Positions 20,944 through 30,857 are shown, numbered from the stretch's first letter. The stretch is 64,000 nt of DNA from Sepiola atlantica (GCA_963556195.1 OY744525.1:47443648-47507647), one strand, 5' to 3'. Numbers and translations: made by a program. The notes: generated by a model from the letters alone, not told the origin.

Positions 20944-20996
20944 AAAATTAATTCTCAGAACAGTTTTATGCCCACTTTTATGCCCCCTTGCGAAGA
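20944..20996 (-). mobile_element. Helitron-like repeat R620, 3' side of an interrupted copy
   Basis: Matches the start of 49976-50570 ('taaaattaattctcagaaca', 'tatgccc.cttgcgaag.tt'). The rest of the copy resumes at 21518 after a LINE insertion. Confidence 0.65.
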
Positions 20997-20997
20997 T

Positions 20998-21515
20998 TAA
21001 GACATCATCATCATCATCATCATCATCATCAACAACAACAACCGGTTTATTTGTTGAATCAGGCCACAATTAATCCTCTGATGAGAGTGGGACCTGATTG
21101 TCTAGTCTCGATCTAAGTCTTCCCTCCATTCTTGTCTTTGGTGAGGCCTGACTGAATCCGTACCCAAGGCTCTCCTATCACGTTTGACCACGTCGTCCTA
21201 AGACAACTTGGGTCTGCCAGAGGTGGTCTTCTCTGCTGGCACATTCAACTATCGGACTTTAGCAATCCAGCCATTGCTGAGCTCAATGTGCCCCAACCAA
21301 CGCAGTCTGTTCCTCTGCATGATGTCCGCGTTGCTTTCCAAATTGACCTGTGCGAGTAGAGACCCAAAAGGCATGCTCTGTTCAGGCCTCACCAAACAGA
21401 TCCATCTGACCATTGCCTTGTCGTTACGCTGCAGTTTCCTTAGTGCGTTAGCAGAGACAGCCCAAGTTTTAGCACACCTCTGATGCATGAGGAATCCATT
21501 CAACGTGCCCCAACG
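20998..21515 (-). pseudogene. RTE-like LINE 3' end inserted in R620
   Basis: The minus strand encodes the C-terminal region of a non-LTR reverse transcriptase: 'NRLRWLGHIELSNGWIAKVR' (21308-21249), then QLEVPAEK..SGRPKLS. This is the usual RLRWFGHV...RGRPKKTW arrangement, with frameshifts. It ends in a (TGA)n-type tail (21003-21030 on this strand), as expected for RTE clade 3' ends. It splits the R620 repeat, so it is the younger insertion. Confidence 0.75.
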
Positions 21516-21517
21516 AA

Positions 21518-22100
21518 CGCAATGATACTAAACCTGATGTCTAGAATCCTTATTCCAATTTTAATCAAAATTCATTATATGATTTTAACTCTAAAATATG
21601 TCTCAAATTTAAGGCTTCAACTTAAGGGGTCTTGAGAAGAAATTTAAATTCAGGTAATCTTTCTTCATTGTTGTCTGATCACTCTGGATCAAATTAAATA
21701 CAAAACTGAAATATTTGAATTTTCAAATTGAAAGTTTGTGCCCATATTATGTTCCCTAAAAACAATTTAAAATACTCCAAAGAAACTTACATTTGGGGAA
21801 TATCTGTTAATTGATGTCTAATACTTATTGTTAAAATTTCACAAAAATAGGAGATATCTGAATTTTCACGATTGGCTTACACACCCTCTTTACTCGCTTT
21901 GCATAAAACTAAATTATAATGAATATAGCCCACACTACCGATCATTATGCCTAACAGCTGTTTTCCAAAACTTATAATGATTGGCTAATTTGTTAAGGAG
22001 TCAATTCTAAAAACGTATAACTAACTTAATATAATGATCGGTTAATTAGTTAAGGAGTTAATTCTATGGATAGAAATATAAAAACGTGTAACTAACTTAA
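21518..22100 (-). mobile_element. Helitron-like repeat R620, remainder of interrupted copy
   Basis: Continues the family seen at 30288-30858 and 49976-50570 ('atgtctagaatccttattcc', 'tgtgcccatattatg', 'gatgtctaatactt', 'cctaacagctg'). Its outer end contains a local duplication of 'gttaattagttaaggagtta'. Non-coding. Confidence 0.75.
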
Positions 22101-22186
22101 TATAAATAAAGAGATATGTATATGACCACACACATACACACACACATATCGGAGAATGTGTCTCCACCAACAACACATATATTGGC

Positions 22187-22444
22187 ATGACTAGAACCAG
22201 TATTTCACGTCGATTAACTTGCCACCTGACCTCCCCTCAAAGCTCCATTTACAAACACCTTACAGCACATAACATCTCCAAAGATAATTTTAGAAATATC
22301 TTAACCGGTAGTACATCCATCCTGGCTGTGTCATTTTGCGGTATTTGCCTCCCCATAATGGAAGCATTGTCCATTCAATTAAAAAAGCCCAACATCAACC
22401 ATGCCCGCTATGAGGTGTGCGAAGGCGTGTTGAAATGCTTTTGA
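22187..22444 (+). pseudogene. Penelope-like element: C-terminal (GIY-YIG side) ORF end
   Basis: Open frame of 85 codons with SRRLTCHL, HLTAHNIS, a TSIL motif, and IMEALSIQLKKPNIN before LKCF and the stop. The pattern (...RL..HL...HL...H....F......T.IL.......EAL.I...KP.IN) matches the region C-terminal to the GIY-YIG motif in Penelope-like retroelement proteins. The same pattern, with one stop codon, is found at 51860-52085. The reverse transcriptase part is not in the window, so this is a 5'-truncated copy. Confidence 0.6.
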
Positions 22445-22452
22445 ATATTTTT

Positions 22453-22522
22453 AATTGATGAATTTATTTGACATTTCCATGTGATTAAAATCACATGGAA
22501 ACGTCAAATAAATTCATCAATT
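22453..22522. repeat. Near-perfect 34-bp-arm hairpin after the Penelope ORF
   Basis: Left arm 22453-22486 pairs with right arm 22488-22522 with a single mismatch and almost no loop. Sits between the ORF end and the hammerhead-like motif. An RNA of this region would form a very stable stem. Confidence 0.9.
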
Positions 22523-22548
22523 TTATTTTGCATTGATCAATCATCCGC

Positions 22549-22586
22549 CTGAAGACGACCAATGATGGTCGAAAACGTTTGCGTCA
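22549..22586 (+). ncRNA. Hammerhead ribozyme-like motif in Penelope-like terminal repeat
   Basis: CTGAAGA (22549-22555) fits CUGANGA. The stem II candidate CGACC (22556-22560) pairs with GGTCG (22567-22571) around AATGAT. Then comes GAAAACG-TTTG-CGTC, giving a three-base-pair helix III with TTTG loop and a C at the expected cleavage site. One extra A lies in the GAAA-helix III join. I could not pair helix I convincingly, so activity is doubtful. Penelope-like elements are known to carry hammerhead motifs in their terminal repeats. Confidence 0.5.
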
Positions 22587-22695
22587 AATATGGAGATTTC
22601 CTACACACCTTGGTTAATAGTACAAGATCTATTGTTCGACGAATAGAAAGATTGGATCACAAAAGGAATAAACAGAAGTTGGCACTCCTGTTCAA
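22562..22695 (+). pseudogene. Start of a Penelope-like ORF after the terminal repeat
   Basis: The frame beginning MMVENVCVKYGDFL continues to ...RRIERLDHKRN...LALLFNQ before running into the TA tract at 22699. It parallels 52212-52382 (YGKFI...IERIYQRI...LSLIFSNICL), which occupies the same place after a second hammerhead-like motif. I read both as the N-terminus of a following element copy; there is no domain match beyond that parallel. Confidence 0.45.
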
Positions 22696-22697
22696 CC

Positions 22698-22698
<1 letters not shown>

Positions 22699-22764
<66 letters not shown>
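22699..22764. repeat. TA dinucleotide repeat
   Basis: (TA)n of about 32 units, directly truncating the Penelope-like reading frame. Confidence 0.95.
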
Positions 22765-22769
<5 letters not shown>

Positions 22770-23273
22770 AGTAGTATTCAGTGTAAACATTGGAGATAAA
22801 TAGCGCAAATAAATTCCTTTGAAACATTGATGTATCACTCAGGAAAGTGGGAAAACAAAATTATCAATTTTATCTCTAATATTCTAGATGTCAATAGATT
22901 AAAATGCTGCTTTATCAACTATATTTTTCTCTCCCACTCTTTTCCTCCTTATTTTTGTTAGTTTAACGCAAACATCAGATAATGTTTGATGTCCTGAAAA
23001 ATAAAAGAGAAAGAAAATTCGAGATGGAAATAGATTTGAGTAGATTCGATCTTCAAAATATTTATTCCATTAAACTTTTGGTTTTCTGCCGATTTTAACA
23101 AAAATATCAGTTTTTTTCAGTTTTTTTTGTTTTTTTTACTAAAACTGATTTTTCGCTTTTTAAAATAATAAAAATAAAATATTATGGTTTATTTGAAAAA
23201 AAATATTTTATTAGAGGCATTCTGGAAATTCAAATTATTATATTTTAGAAAGACATATCAATGCACATTTTGA
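22765..23273. other. No recognisable feature
   Basis: AT-rich, with T-rich runs at 23107-23140. Nothing identified. Confidence 0.4.
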
Positions 23274-23690
23274 AACCATGAGGACATGCGTTGCATGGAT
23301 AGAAATGATATGAGAATGATACGATGGATGTGTAATGTTAGTCTTAAGGACAGGCTTAGTTCTGATGACCTCAGAGGAAGATTAAATATGGACAGTATGG
23401 GGGAGATGTGTGCAGAACAGGAGACTTCGATTTTATGACAACATTAAAAGAATGGATGAGATTTATTGAGTCAGTAGAGGGAGAACAGTTAACGTAGCAG
23501 GTCCAGTTCACAGGGGAGGGCCAAGAAAAACATGAGAGCAAGTGAGATAAAAATGAACTTGAAAGCAAGAGGGATAAATAAAAACCTGGACAGAGATAGG
23601 TTAGTTTGGAAGTCAATTTCTTAAAGCATTCCAACACATGCCAGCATGTAAAACTGACGTTAAACCGAATGTGATGATAAAACCAGTTTT
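23274..23690 (+). pseudogene. RTE-like LINE 3' end
   Basis: Encodes RMIRWMCNVSLKDRLSSDDL near the start, the conserved C-terminal part of RTE-type reverse transcriptase ORFs. Then, after frameshifts, come the 'gggccaagaaaaacatgaga' (GRPRKT-like) region and a 3' UTR with 'ccagcatgtaaaactgacgt'. The usual GAT tail is reduced to 'gtgatgata'. The minus-strand frame 23371-23694 is a shadow. Confidence 0.8.
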
Positions 23691-24273
23691 CCAAAATGTC
23701 TTTAATAAATTATGACATTTTATTATGCTAAAGTCGATTTACCATTTTCAAAGAATTATTTCAACAATGGATGAAACTGGAAAGAATTCACTTTCTTAAA
23801 ACGACGGAATTGATACCAGAAACAATAGATATGAAATCTTGCAGAAAGAAACAACAAACAGACTCTAAAAGTCTAGAATAGTCAATACTCAAGAACTTGT
23901 AAACCAAAGAAAAAATAAACACAAAATGTATGTAAAACGCATTAGAATTAAATTCTCTACCGAACCCAGCTAATTTTAACATGTAGGTAGATTTTATTAA
24001 ACGATAAAATTACAGAAAACTTAACACTCGAGAAATTGCAGAAATCACTATTTTTTCATTGTAGAAACGATTTGTACGATTTTTTAAAACTCTTACAAAT
24101 TGTTTCCACGTGTTGAAACTTGCTGGTTCAGTAGAGAATTTCATTCTAATGGGCTTTCTATAAATTATGTGTTTTTTTCTTTTAGTTTACGACTTCCTGA
24201 GTGTTACCTATTCTACACTTTTACCAGAGATGTAATCTGGAAATATCGTCAAAAAATATACCAATAACCATGA
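23691..24273. other. No recognisable feature
   Basis: AT-rich; nothing identified. Confidence 0.4.
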
Positions 24274-24587
24274 AAGTGTAGTATCTGTTCCGATGGATAC
24301 TGCACCCCATAGACTTGTATTGTCTTGGCCTTCAGAGCTTGATTTACGCCAGTCTATGGGTCTGTCCTGTGCAGTTCTAGGAGGTCCACCCTCCCATGCT
24401 TTGCCTCCCTTCTTTGGGGAGGATTAAGTCTATTGCTTACTGCCTGAGGCGCCCCTAGCGGGGAATGCCGACGGGGCTGCCCAGGCAATTTTTAATGGCC
24501 AGAGTGCTCACCTTCTCTGGTGCTGGTTTATCAAATCCCACTTTCCCGACCCGACCTTGGGTCACATCTTACCTTGTGGGAGGTAGA
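24274..24587 (+). mobile_element. U2 snRNA-headed SINE, plus-strand copy
   Basis: The head AAGTGTAGTATCTGTTC (24274-24290) is the U2 snRNA 5' segment. After it come the shared 'cgatggatactgcacccca', 'ctgtgcagttctaggaggtc', 'gggaatgccgacggggctgc', 'ggccagagtgctcacc' and the tail 'gggtcacatcttaccttgtg'. The head is shorter than at 5081-5404: the GGCTAAGATC part is absent. Both palindromic TCC/GGA sections of the body are intact. No clear target duplication seen. Confidence 0.85.
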
Positions 24588-25329
24588 TAAATAAAATTAA
24601 AAAATAACCAGTTAGAATCTTTTTATCGGGTTTTATTTTCAAAATATGCATTGATATCTCTTTCTAACAAAATAATAATTCCAATTTTCATACAAGATTT
24701 AGGTTTCACATTTTAACTTACAGTGTTACATTGTAGTAATTTTTGGATTTGCAGGTGTTAAAATCATGTTAGAAACGGAATTTTCACATGACGTATAGAT
24801 TAAGTAGAAAAGCAAAATATTTCACTGGAAATCTAAGAGTAAAAATTTAAGCTGACGATGTTGCGTTACAGACAGGAAGTCCCCAGTGACACGTAGTGGA
24901 TAAGCTGATAAAATCTTTCTCTTGTTTCTAAACTGCAAATGTGTTTCTCGCTATGCTTCCTCCCTCTATGTGGAATGGGGATGAGACCAACGGGGGTATT
25001 ATTATGCATGTATAATGTACACTATATACTGTAAAATAAAAATACCCCCCACCCATAAAGAATTTTTAAACCCCAAATGATCATGAGTGCTGTTATAATT
25101 AATGAGTTTTACAACTGCTGCTGTTAAAAAGAAGACGGATGAAACAAAAAGAACAAGAAAAAGAGATGAACATCACTGCAACACCTACTACTGCTACATG
25201 TCATCAACCCAACAATACTCCAGCTGTTTATATGATGAGCTGCGATCCAGATTATATGCTGGAAACAAGAACTGGTTGGCTGTAATACTGCGACATATTT
25301 GCTATTTTCCATACTTCTTTTTTTATCCT
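24588..25329. other. No recognisable feature
   Basis: AT-rich. The frames at 25102-25374 and 25124-25342 overlap on opposite strands and have no recognisable domain. Confidence 0.4.
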
Positions 25330-25690
25330 GATGAGTCACCACTTATCAAGGCCCAAAGGGCCACTCGAGGATAAGGGCTCATAGGATTGCCAATTGGATG
25401 ATGAACAATACCTTGAGAGGATTGGAAATGATGGGTGAAAACTGAAGGATTTGATTAATTAAGAGGACGACTCGTTAATCATTTGTTTACATTGGACTTG
25501 AACATGACTATCTTGTAGTCATCAGGAAAGTATTCCTGTAGTATTGTGTTCCACAGATGGGGAGTTCTTGGAAAGAAACTCTGTTCATTGAAGTCATGTT
25601 TTGTTTTAGGTCCACATGCTATATCAAAATTTACCCACAATGAATCGTTATTTGACCCCTTCTGCATATGCTAGTAGAAATATTTTTTAT
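25330..25690 (-). pseudogene. Non-LTR retrotransposon 3' end (LINE family B)
   Basis: The minus strand encodes SFFPRTPHLWNTILQEYFPD and FKSNVNK (25660-25480), the typical C-terminal end of jockey/CR1-like reverse transcriptase ORFs ('FFPR...WN.LP'). The shared tail has 'gagtggccctttgggccttg'. Same family as 3915-4385 and 53445-53720. Confidence 0.75.
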
Positions 25691-26350
25691 TGCGTTCCAG
25701 AAATTGTAACTACATAGAAGATACTGCCAAGTCTGCTGCAAAGAAGGTAGGTTCCCTCTACTAGGCTAGAAAACTACTCACCTGCCTGTATCTTATATCT
25801 CTACTAAGCCACCAATCGCCTATGCATTGCGTATTGTTGCCACATCTGGGCTGGTGCACTGACCACTAGTCTCTCCCTCTTATACAGGGTACAAAAATCG
25901 CCCCTAATCGAATAGGTCCATCACTACCAAGCTCCAGCCCCTGTCTCATTGCTGCAATGTTGCATCTCTGCGCTTGTTCTACAAGTACTTCAATGGAATG
26001 TGCTCCGTTGAACTTGCTGCACTTGTTTTCCTCTCAACATAAATAACCCTGACCAACCTGACAAGCAGCAAAATTCCCCCCCCCATCCCTTCACTGTAGA
26101 GGTCCCCAAATGCCGGAAAGCTTTCTACTCTAATAGCTTCTTTCCTTGAACTGCAAGACTTTGGAATTCCCTTCCCGCTCCCTATTTCCCTTACTGTACC
26201 AACATGCAGAAATTTAAATGTAATCTAAACAAACATCTCGCTGCACAACTCCCCACTTAGGATGCTCCTATTAATCTGGCCCCTAATTCATAGTAGCTCC
26301 TCATGTTTCTATGGCAACGTGCCTTTGGCGTGAATATAAGTAAAAAAAAA
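25691..26350 (+). pseudogene. Non-LTR retrotransposon 3' part (LINE family A)
   Basis: Interrupted plus-strand translation: NYIEDTAKSAAKKVGSLY, then (other frames) AAMLHLCACSTSTSMECAP, CKTLEFPSRS and a conserved 3' UTR 'caacatctcgctgcacaact'-like stretch, ending in poly(A) at 26341-26352. This is the same LINE family as the minus-strand copies at 40695-41400 and 61640-62070. Many stops and frameshifts. It abuts a family B LINE in head-to-head orientation. Confidence 0.75.
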
Positions 26351-26352
26351 AA

Positions 26353-26689
26353 ATTATTGTGGCAAATGCAAGATTTGCCTTTGTCTCAGCGATTGAATGA
26401 ACTTTTTTTGCCTATGACACAAAAACATTTCACCGTTATTTAGAGTTGTAACGAACAAGATTGTAGGTTCATTCAAATCTTTATTACATTTTACTATTAT
26501 GTGAATATGTACAAGGTGGTCCGTAAGTCTTGTTACCCTTACCAAAAAGTAAGAACAATAGCGGAACCGGTATGAACTTCACCTACTAAAGCTGTGCTCT
26601 ATGAACACTATCATCTTTCGTGGTGCGAAATAATACAGCGCAATAAATTATGACACAAGTCAGTTTGATAGTGACTTTGTTACTCTGGT
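26353..26689. other. No clear feature
   Basis: AT-rich. The motif 'caaggtggtccgtaagtctt' at 26512-26531 slightly recalls mariner-type ends, but no partner end was found. Confidence 0.35.
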
Positions 26690-26838
26690 AGGAGTCCTAG
26701 TACTAGGAGGGACACCCTCCAAGGCTTTACCTTCTCTCTGAAGAAGAGGGTAGTTCATTGCTAATCACCTGATGTGCCCCTACCGGAGAATGCCGACGGG
26801 ACTGCTCAAGCATATTTTGTAGCCTAGAGTGTGCTTAC
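26690..26838 (+). mobile_element. U2-SINE body fragment
   Basis: Matches the body from 'aggagggacaccctcc' through 'gaatgccgacgggactgctc' to 'agagtgtgctta'. A possible continuation of its tail ('gaccttgtgtctaactccct') is found at 27718-27737, after a LINE, suggesting that the LINE interrupts it. Confidence 0.65.
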
Positions 26839-26839
26839 A

Positions 26840-27700
26840 ATCTCAGACTCAGGAACTCCCGTTTCCTGTGACGCATGAGGCAGTCAAAGTAAACCACCGT
26901 TTTCGGTCTGAAGTCAGATCCACAGTGTCCCTTCAGCTTATTCCCGTTGCGATCAAATCTCTCGATTGTTTGTTTCCAGTTCATTTTTCGTCTTCCTCTT
27001 CTTCTTTTTCCATCAGGGTTCCGCTGAAGCACTTGGTTTGCAAATCTCTCTGGGGCCAATCTTAGGGCATGTCCGAGCCAGCCTGGACGTCGTTTGCAGA
27101 TTATTGTGATGACACCTGTTGGTTAGTGCAGTCTCTGACTTCTTGGTTAGTAATTCTATTGCTCCATTTGATCTCTAGAATCTTTCTAAGACATTTGGAA
27201 TCAAAAATGTCTAATTTTCACTCTTGACTGATTTTGAGCTGACAGTTTCATTTCCATATAGCAGTGTGGACAAAACGTTGCTGTTATAAAATCCTAATTT
27301 AGATCTGAGGGTGATTTTTTTTATTTTTCCAGATCTTGCAGAGCTGATTAAATGCTGCTGAGGCTTTTCCTATCTTGCACTGCAACTCGTGGTCCATATT
27401 GCCTTCCTTGTTTAACGAGCTTCCTTAGTAGGTGAAGTTGTCAACTATAACTATTTATTTTTGGTCGATAAAGGCGTTTGTAGGTGGCTGGTGTTCCCCA
27501 GAAAGCGTGTTTTGAGTTTTCTTAGCACTAATTTACATACCAATGCTCCTTACTTCAGCTTTGACCGTGTTGACAATGCCTTGTAGGTCAGTGGTATTCA
27601 TTGCTAGTGCAGCAATATCGTCTGCAAAGTCTAGATCAGAAAGTTTACGATCTTTGACCCACGTTATACCCTGAACCTGATCGTTTATCCTCGCCGGCTT
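26840..27700 (-). pseudogene. Non-LTR reverse transcriptase fragment with FADD box (LINE family C)
   Basis: The minus strand, in pieces, encodes VKDRKLSDLDFADDIAALAM (about 27655-27596), the catalytic box of a non-LTR reverse transcriptase. After it come a SIGM..AKKTQ region, a helix with KIGKASAAFNQLCKIWK (about 27370-27320), and the C-terminal WAPERFANQVLQRNPDGKRR/RGR. The order and spacing are those of a real RT. Multiple stops and frameshifts. It is distinct from families A, B and the RTE-like copies. Confidence 0.75.
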
Positions 27701-27755
27701 CTCAAAACCACAACTGACCTTGTGTCTAACTCCCTGACAAGGAGGTCAATAATAT

Positions 27756-28108
27756 GCAGGTTTGGTTTGGTTTGGTAGTTTTGTTTTACGGCATATCAAC
27801 CCTTTTTGGGTTATTTAATGCCGAATCTGGTCATTATAGTAAAAGTTTTTATGCTTCAAGTTCTTTATATCTTCAAATGTTTAATCATCGTTTTTGGTTT
27901 GGTAGTTTTGTTTTACGGCATATCAACCCTTTTTGGGTTATTTAATGCCGAATCTGGTCATTATAGTAAAAGTTTTTATGCTTCAAGTTCTTTATATCTT
28001 CAAATGTTTAATCATCGTTTTTGGTTTGGTAGTTTTGTTTTACGGCATATCAACCTTTTTTGGGTTATTTAATGCCGAATCTGGTCATTATAGTAAAAGA
28101 TTTATGCT
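27756..28108. repeat. 127-bp tandem repeat, about 2.8 units
   Basis: Near-identical units containing 'tacggcatatcaaccctttt', 'gggttatttaatgccgaatc' and 'tatgcttcaagttc'. The three overlapping open frames (27754-28130) arise because the period is one more than a multiple of three. Single diverged copies occur inverted at 51060-51165 and 51350-51480. Confidence 0.9.
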
Positions 28109-28129
28109 TCAAGTTCTAAAAATAAAATA

Positions 28130-28330
28130 AAAAAGGGGAGGGAGAAAGGGAGAGGGGCTGTTGTTTTTGTTTTTGGTTTTGTAGAACATAATTAAGTTTT
28201 ACAAAAAAAAAAAAAAAAAAAACGTCAATGTAGGTGAATTTCGTCTCAGGGAGCCACAGGGCAGCCTGATCTGGTATCACCAGCAATAATATGCAGCACA
28301 ATGACCTGCGTGATATTTTACGAAAGTGCA
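28130..28330 (-). repeat. Interspersed repeat E, partial
   Basis: Shares with 50840-51320 the blocks 'gtagaacat.att.agtttt', an A/T run, 'aatgt', and 'cagcctgatctggta' (inverse of 'taccagatcaggctg'). The adjacent 127-bp unit is part of the same compound family in both places. Confidence 0.6.
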
Positions 28331-28700
28331 CCGTGGTGATTGTTCTTTACTTTTTACTTTTTTGTTCACAAGATTTTCAGATCATCCTGTAGGTCTGGCT
28401 GCTACAAACGAGTTCCTCCACATTTAGACATAAAGGAATTAAGTTTTCCTGAACTAGCTTAATTGTTGTCAATACATTCATTCTTTTTTTTGAATAATTA
28501 CTTTTATAAATATACCAAAATTGTTCCCAAAAGATATTATTTTATTTGATAAAAATATTATTGCAGACGACTTTTGGGGGCTTTATTTAAGCATACAAAA
28601 TTTGTATTCTTTTATTCCATCTAGCATTCCAAGGGTATTCTATGCCACATTGTTATGCAATTCTTTGTACTTAATAGTTTTAGACATCATAAGTATTTAT
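28331..28700. other. No recognisable feature
   Basis: AT-rich; the frame at 28521-28730 has no recognisable motif. Confidence 0.4.
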
Positions 28701-28702
28701 AA

Positions 28703-28775
28703 TTGTTATTATTATTATTATTATTATTAGTAGTAGTAGTAGTAGTAGTAGTAATATTTTAATTTTGACTGCCTC

Positions 28776-28808
<33 letters not shown>

Positions 28809-28881
28809 TGTAGTAGTAGTAGTAGTAGTAGTAGTAATATTTTAATTTTGACTGTCTCGTTATTATTATTATTATTATTAT

Positions 28882-28934
<53 letters not shown>

Positions 28935-28956
28935 ATATTTTAATTTTGACTGTCTC

Positions 28957-29008
<52 letters not shown>
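28703..29008. repeat. Compound microsatellite with higher-order units
   Basis: (TTA)n followed by (TAG)n followed by a constant 'taatattttaattttgactg' + 'tctcg' occurs three times, then (TTA)n once more. The whole cassette, not only the trinucleotides, has been duplicated. Confidence 0.9.
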
Positions 29009-29009
<1 letters not shown>

Positions 29010-29214
29010 GATGAATGGAATCTTAAAGACAGGTTCAGTTCTGATGATCTCAGAGGAAGATTAAGTCTGGACAATATAGAGATATGTGTGCAGAAGATTC
29101 GACTTCGATGGTATGTCGACATTGAAAGAATGAGAGTTCTTGGGTAAGTAGATGTAGAACAGTTGAGGTAGCAGGTTCCGTTCACAGGAGAAGGTTAAGG
29201 AAAACATGAGAGGA
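29009..29214 (+). pseudogene. RTE-like LINE 3' end, first part
   Basis: Encodes LKDRFSSDDLRGRLSLDN, then KIRLRWYVDIERM, the same C-terminal RT region as 23274-23690. Interrupted at about 29214 by another LINE and continued at 29486-29663. Confidence 0.75.
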
Positions 29215-29485
29215 AGTAATTATCAATTTGCTGTTTTGATACCTCATTGTAATACAGCTTCCTATTCCAGTAGCTGCTTTCCAAGAACTGCGGGCTTGTG
29301 GAACTCTCATCCTGCTTACTGTTTTCCTCCTACCTATAGCCTTGGTCTTTTCAAGACTAAGGCCAATAGACATCTCCTGTCTTTGCGATAATCATCTTTC
29401 GTTCTTGTTAGTTCCTTACATCAAGTGGCTTCATGCCTTGTCTGGAGAGATTTTCATTAATAAATAAATAAATAAATAAAAATGG
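29215..29485 (+). pseudogene. LINE C-terminal end nested in another LINE
   Basis: Frame 29206-29391 encodes SSCFPRTAGLWNSHPAYCFP...LGLFKTKANRHL, the FFPR..WN..P...F...FK...N..L signature of jockey/CR1-like reverse transcriptases. A 3' UTR follows, ending in (AAAT)n at 29459-29480. It splits an RTE-like LINE, so it inserted later. Confidence 0.75.
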
Positions 29486-29599
29486 ACCTGAAGGAAAGAG
29501 GGATAAATAAAGACCTGATCAGAGATAGGTTTGTTTGGAAGACAATTTCTTAAAGCCGTCCAACGCATGTCAGCATGTAAAACGGACGATGATGATGAC

Positions 29600-29663
<64 letters not shown>
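29486..29663 (+). mobile_element. RTE-like LINE 3' end, second part, with GAT tail
   Basis: Resumes the interrupted copy with 'gacctgaaggaaagagggat', then 'cagcatgtaaaacggacg' and a (GAT)n tail of about 25 units (29586-29663). The poly-Asp and poly-His frames here come only from the repeat. Confidence 0.8.
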
Positions 29664-29664
<1 letters not shown>

Positions 29665-29990
29665 CTCACTTCAGTTCTCACATAAGTCATTATCAGTGAT
29701 TGCTCACTGGCAATAACAAGTGGTTTTCCCTGGAGTCTGAGTGACAACAAGTGTCTCCAGACTTACAGTACCACTCGCCTCTTTACATAACGATTGCAAA
29801 TCATTTTGCGTTATCACAACATTCTTGCTGACAACGACCGTTGGCCTTCTCCAGAATTTGAGTGACAATAATCCTCCCCAAAAGTTCCAGCACTCTCCGC
29901 ATCTTTCCAGAGGAAGTCTGGTTGATGCTCTCCTTCCTCGGTCTTTCCATCCTCCTTGATCATTTTGTGTGGTGCCAGCCGAGGCTGGTT
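29665..29990 (-). mobile_element. Repeat D (internally duplicated), minus copy
   Basis: The minus strand matches 55113-55335: 'ctggggaggattattgtcac'-like and 'gacacttgttgtcactcaga' blocks, then 'tccagggaaaaccac' and 'cagtgagcaatcactgat'. This copy extends further 5' ('ccagacttcctctggaaaga') than the plus-strand copies. It adjoins the GAT tail of the LINE. Confidence 0.75.
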
Positions 29991-30034
29991 TCACCACATG
30001 TGTGTATGTGTATATTTTTGGGATGATAAAGATA

Positions 30035-30048
30035 ATGATGATGATGAT

Positions 30049-30082
<34 letters not shown>
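30035..30082. repeat. GAT and TAG trinucleotide repeats
   Basis: Short (GAT)n then (TAG)n of about ten units. Confidence 0.9.
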
Positions 30083-30287
30083 TAACTTTGATCAACCCAT
30101 GACAATCCAGGATGCCAAGGGTACTTCATGTCATGTAGCTTTGGAGTCTATAAGTGTTTATTGTTTTAGTATTAAAGGTAGAAGTAGTAGTAGTAATAGC
30201 AGCAGAACGAGGCGAAGTAGTATTAACATTGTTATACCTTTATGATATACTCAGCATTTTCAAATATGAGATTGTATATATTTCTAT

Positions 30288-30857
30288 CCATATAAACTTG
30301 GACTGATCATTATGAATTTTGGAGCACAGATGCTGGGCGTAAGGGGTCCAAAATGAGCTATATTTAGTTTAATTCAGTTTTATGCAAACGGAGGAGAAAG
30401 GAAGGTGGAAACCCTTCGTGAAAATTTAGACACCTTCGATTTTTGTGAATTTTGACCAGCAGGTGTTAGACATCAATTCATGAATATTCCACAAATTTTA
30501 GATTTTTTTGAGTATTTTAAAGGGTTTTAAGGGGCATTTATTGACACAACCTCTTATTTGAAAATTCAAATATTTCAGATTTACATTGAATTTGATCCAT
30601 AGTAGTAAGACACCAATGAAGCAAGATTCCAATTTCTTCTTAAGACCCCTTAAGCTTAACAATTTAATTTTAGACATTTTCTAGAATCAAAATCATGTAA
30701 TGGATTTTAATAAAAATTGGAAGAAGGATTCTAGGCATAAGGTTTAGTAGCATTATATGTTGATTTAAATCTTCGTAAGGGAGCATAAAAGTGGTGCAAA
30801 CCTGTTCTGTTCGGGGGGAATTAATTTTACCCGTCCTGAGACGGGTATTCTTCTAGG

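Noticed and set aside
27754..28130. Repeated 'GLFNAESGHYSKSFYASSS' proteins
   Set aside because: Translation of the 127-bp tandem repeat in successive frames; the inverted copies at 51060-51480 give the same artefact.
29531..29750. Poly-Asp (plus) and poly-His (minus) proteins
   Set aside because: Pure translation of the (GAT)n tail of an RTE-like LINE.
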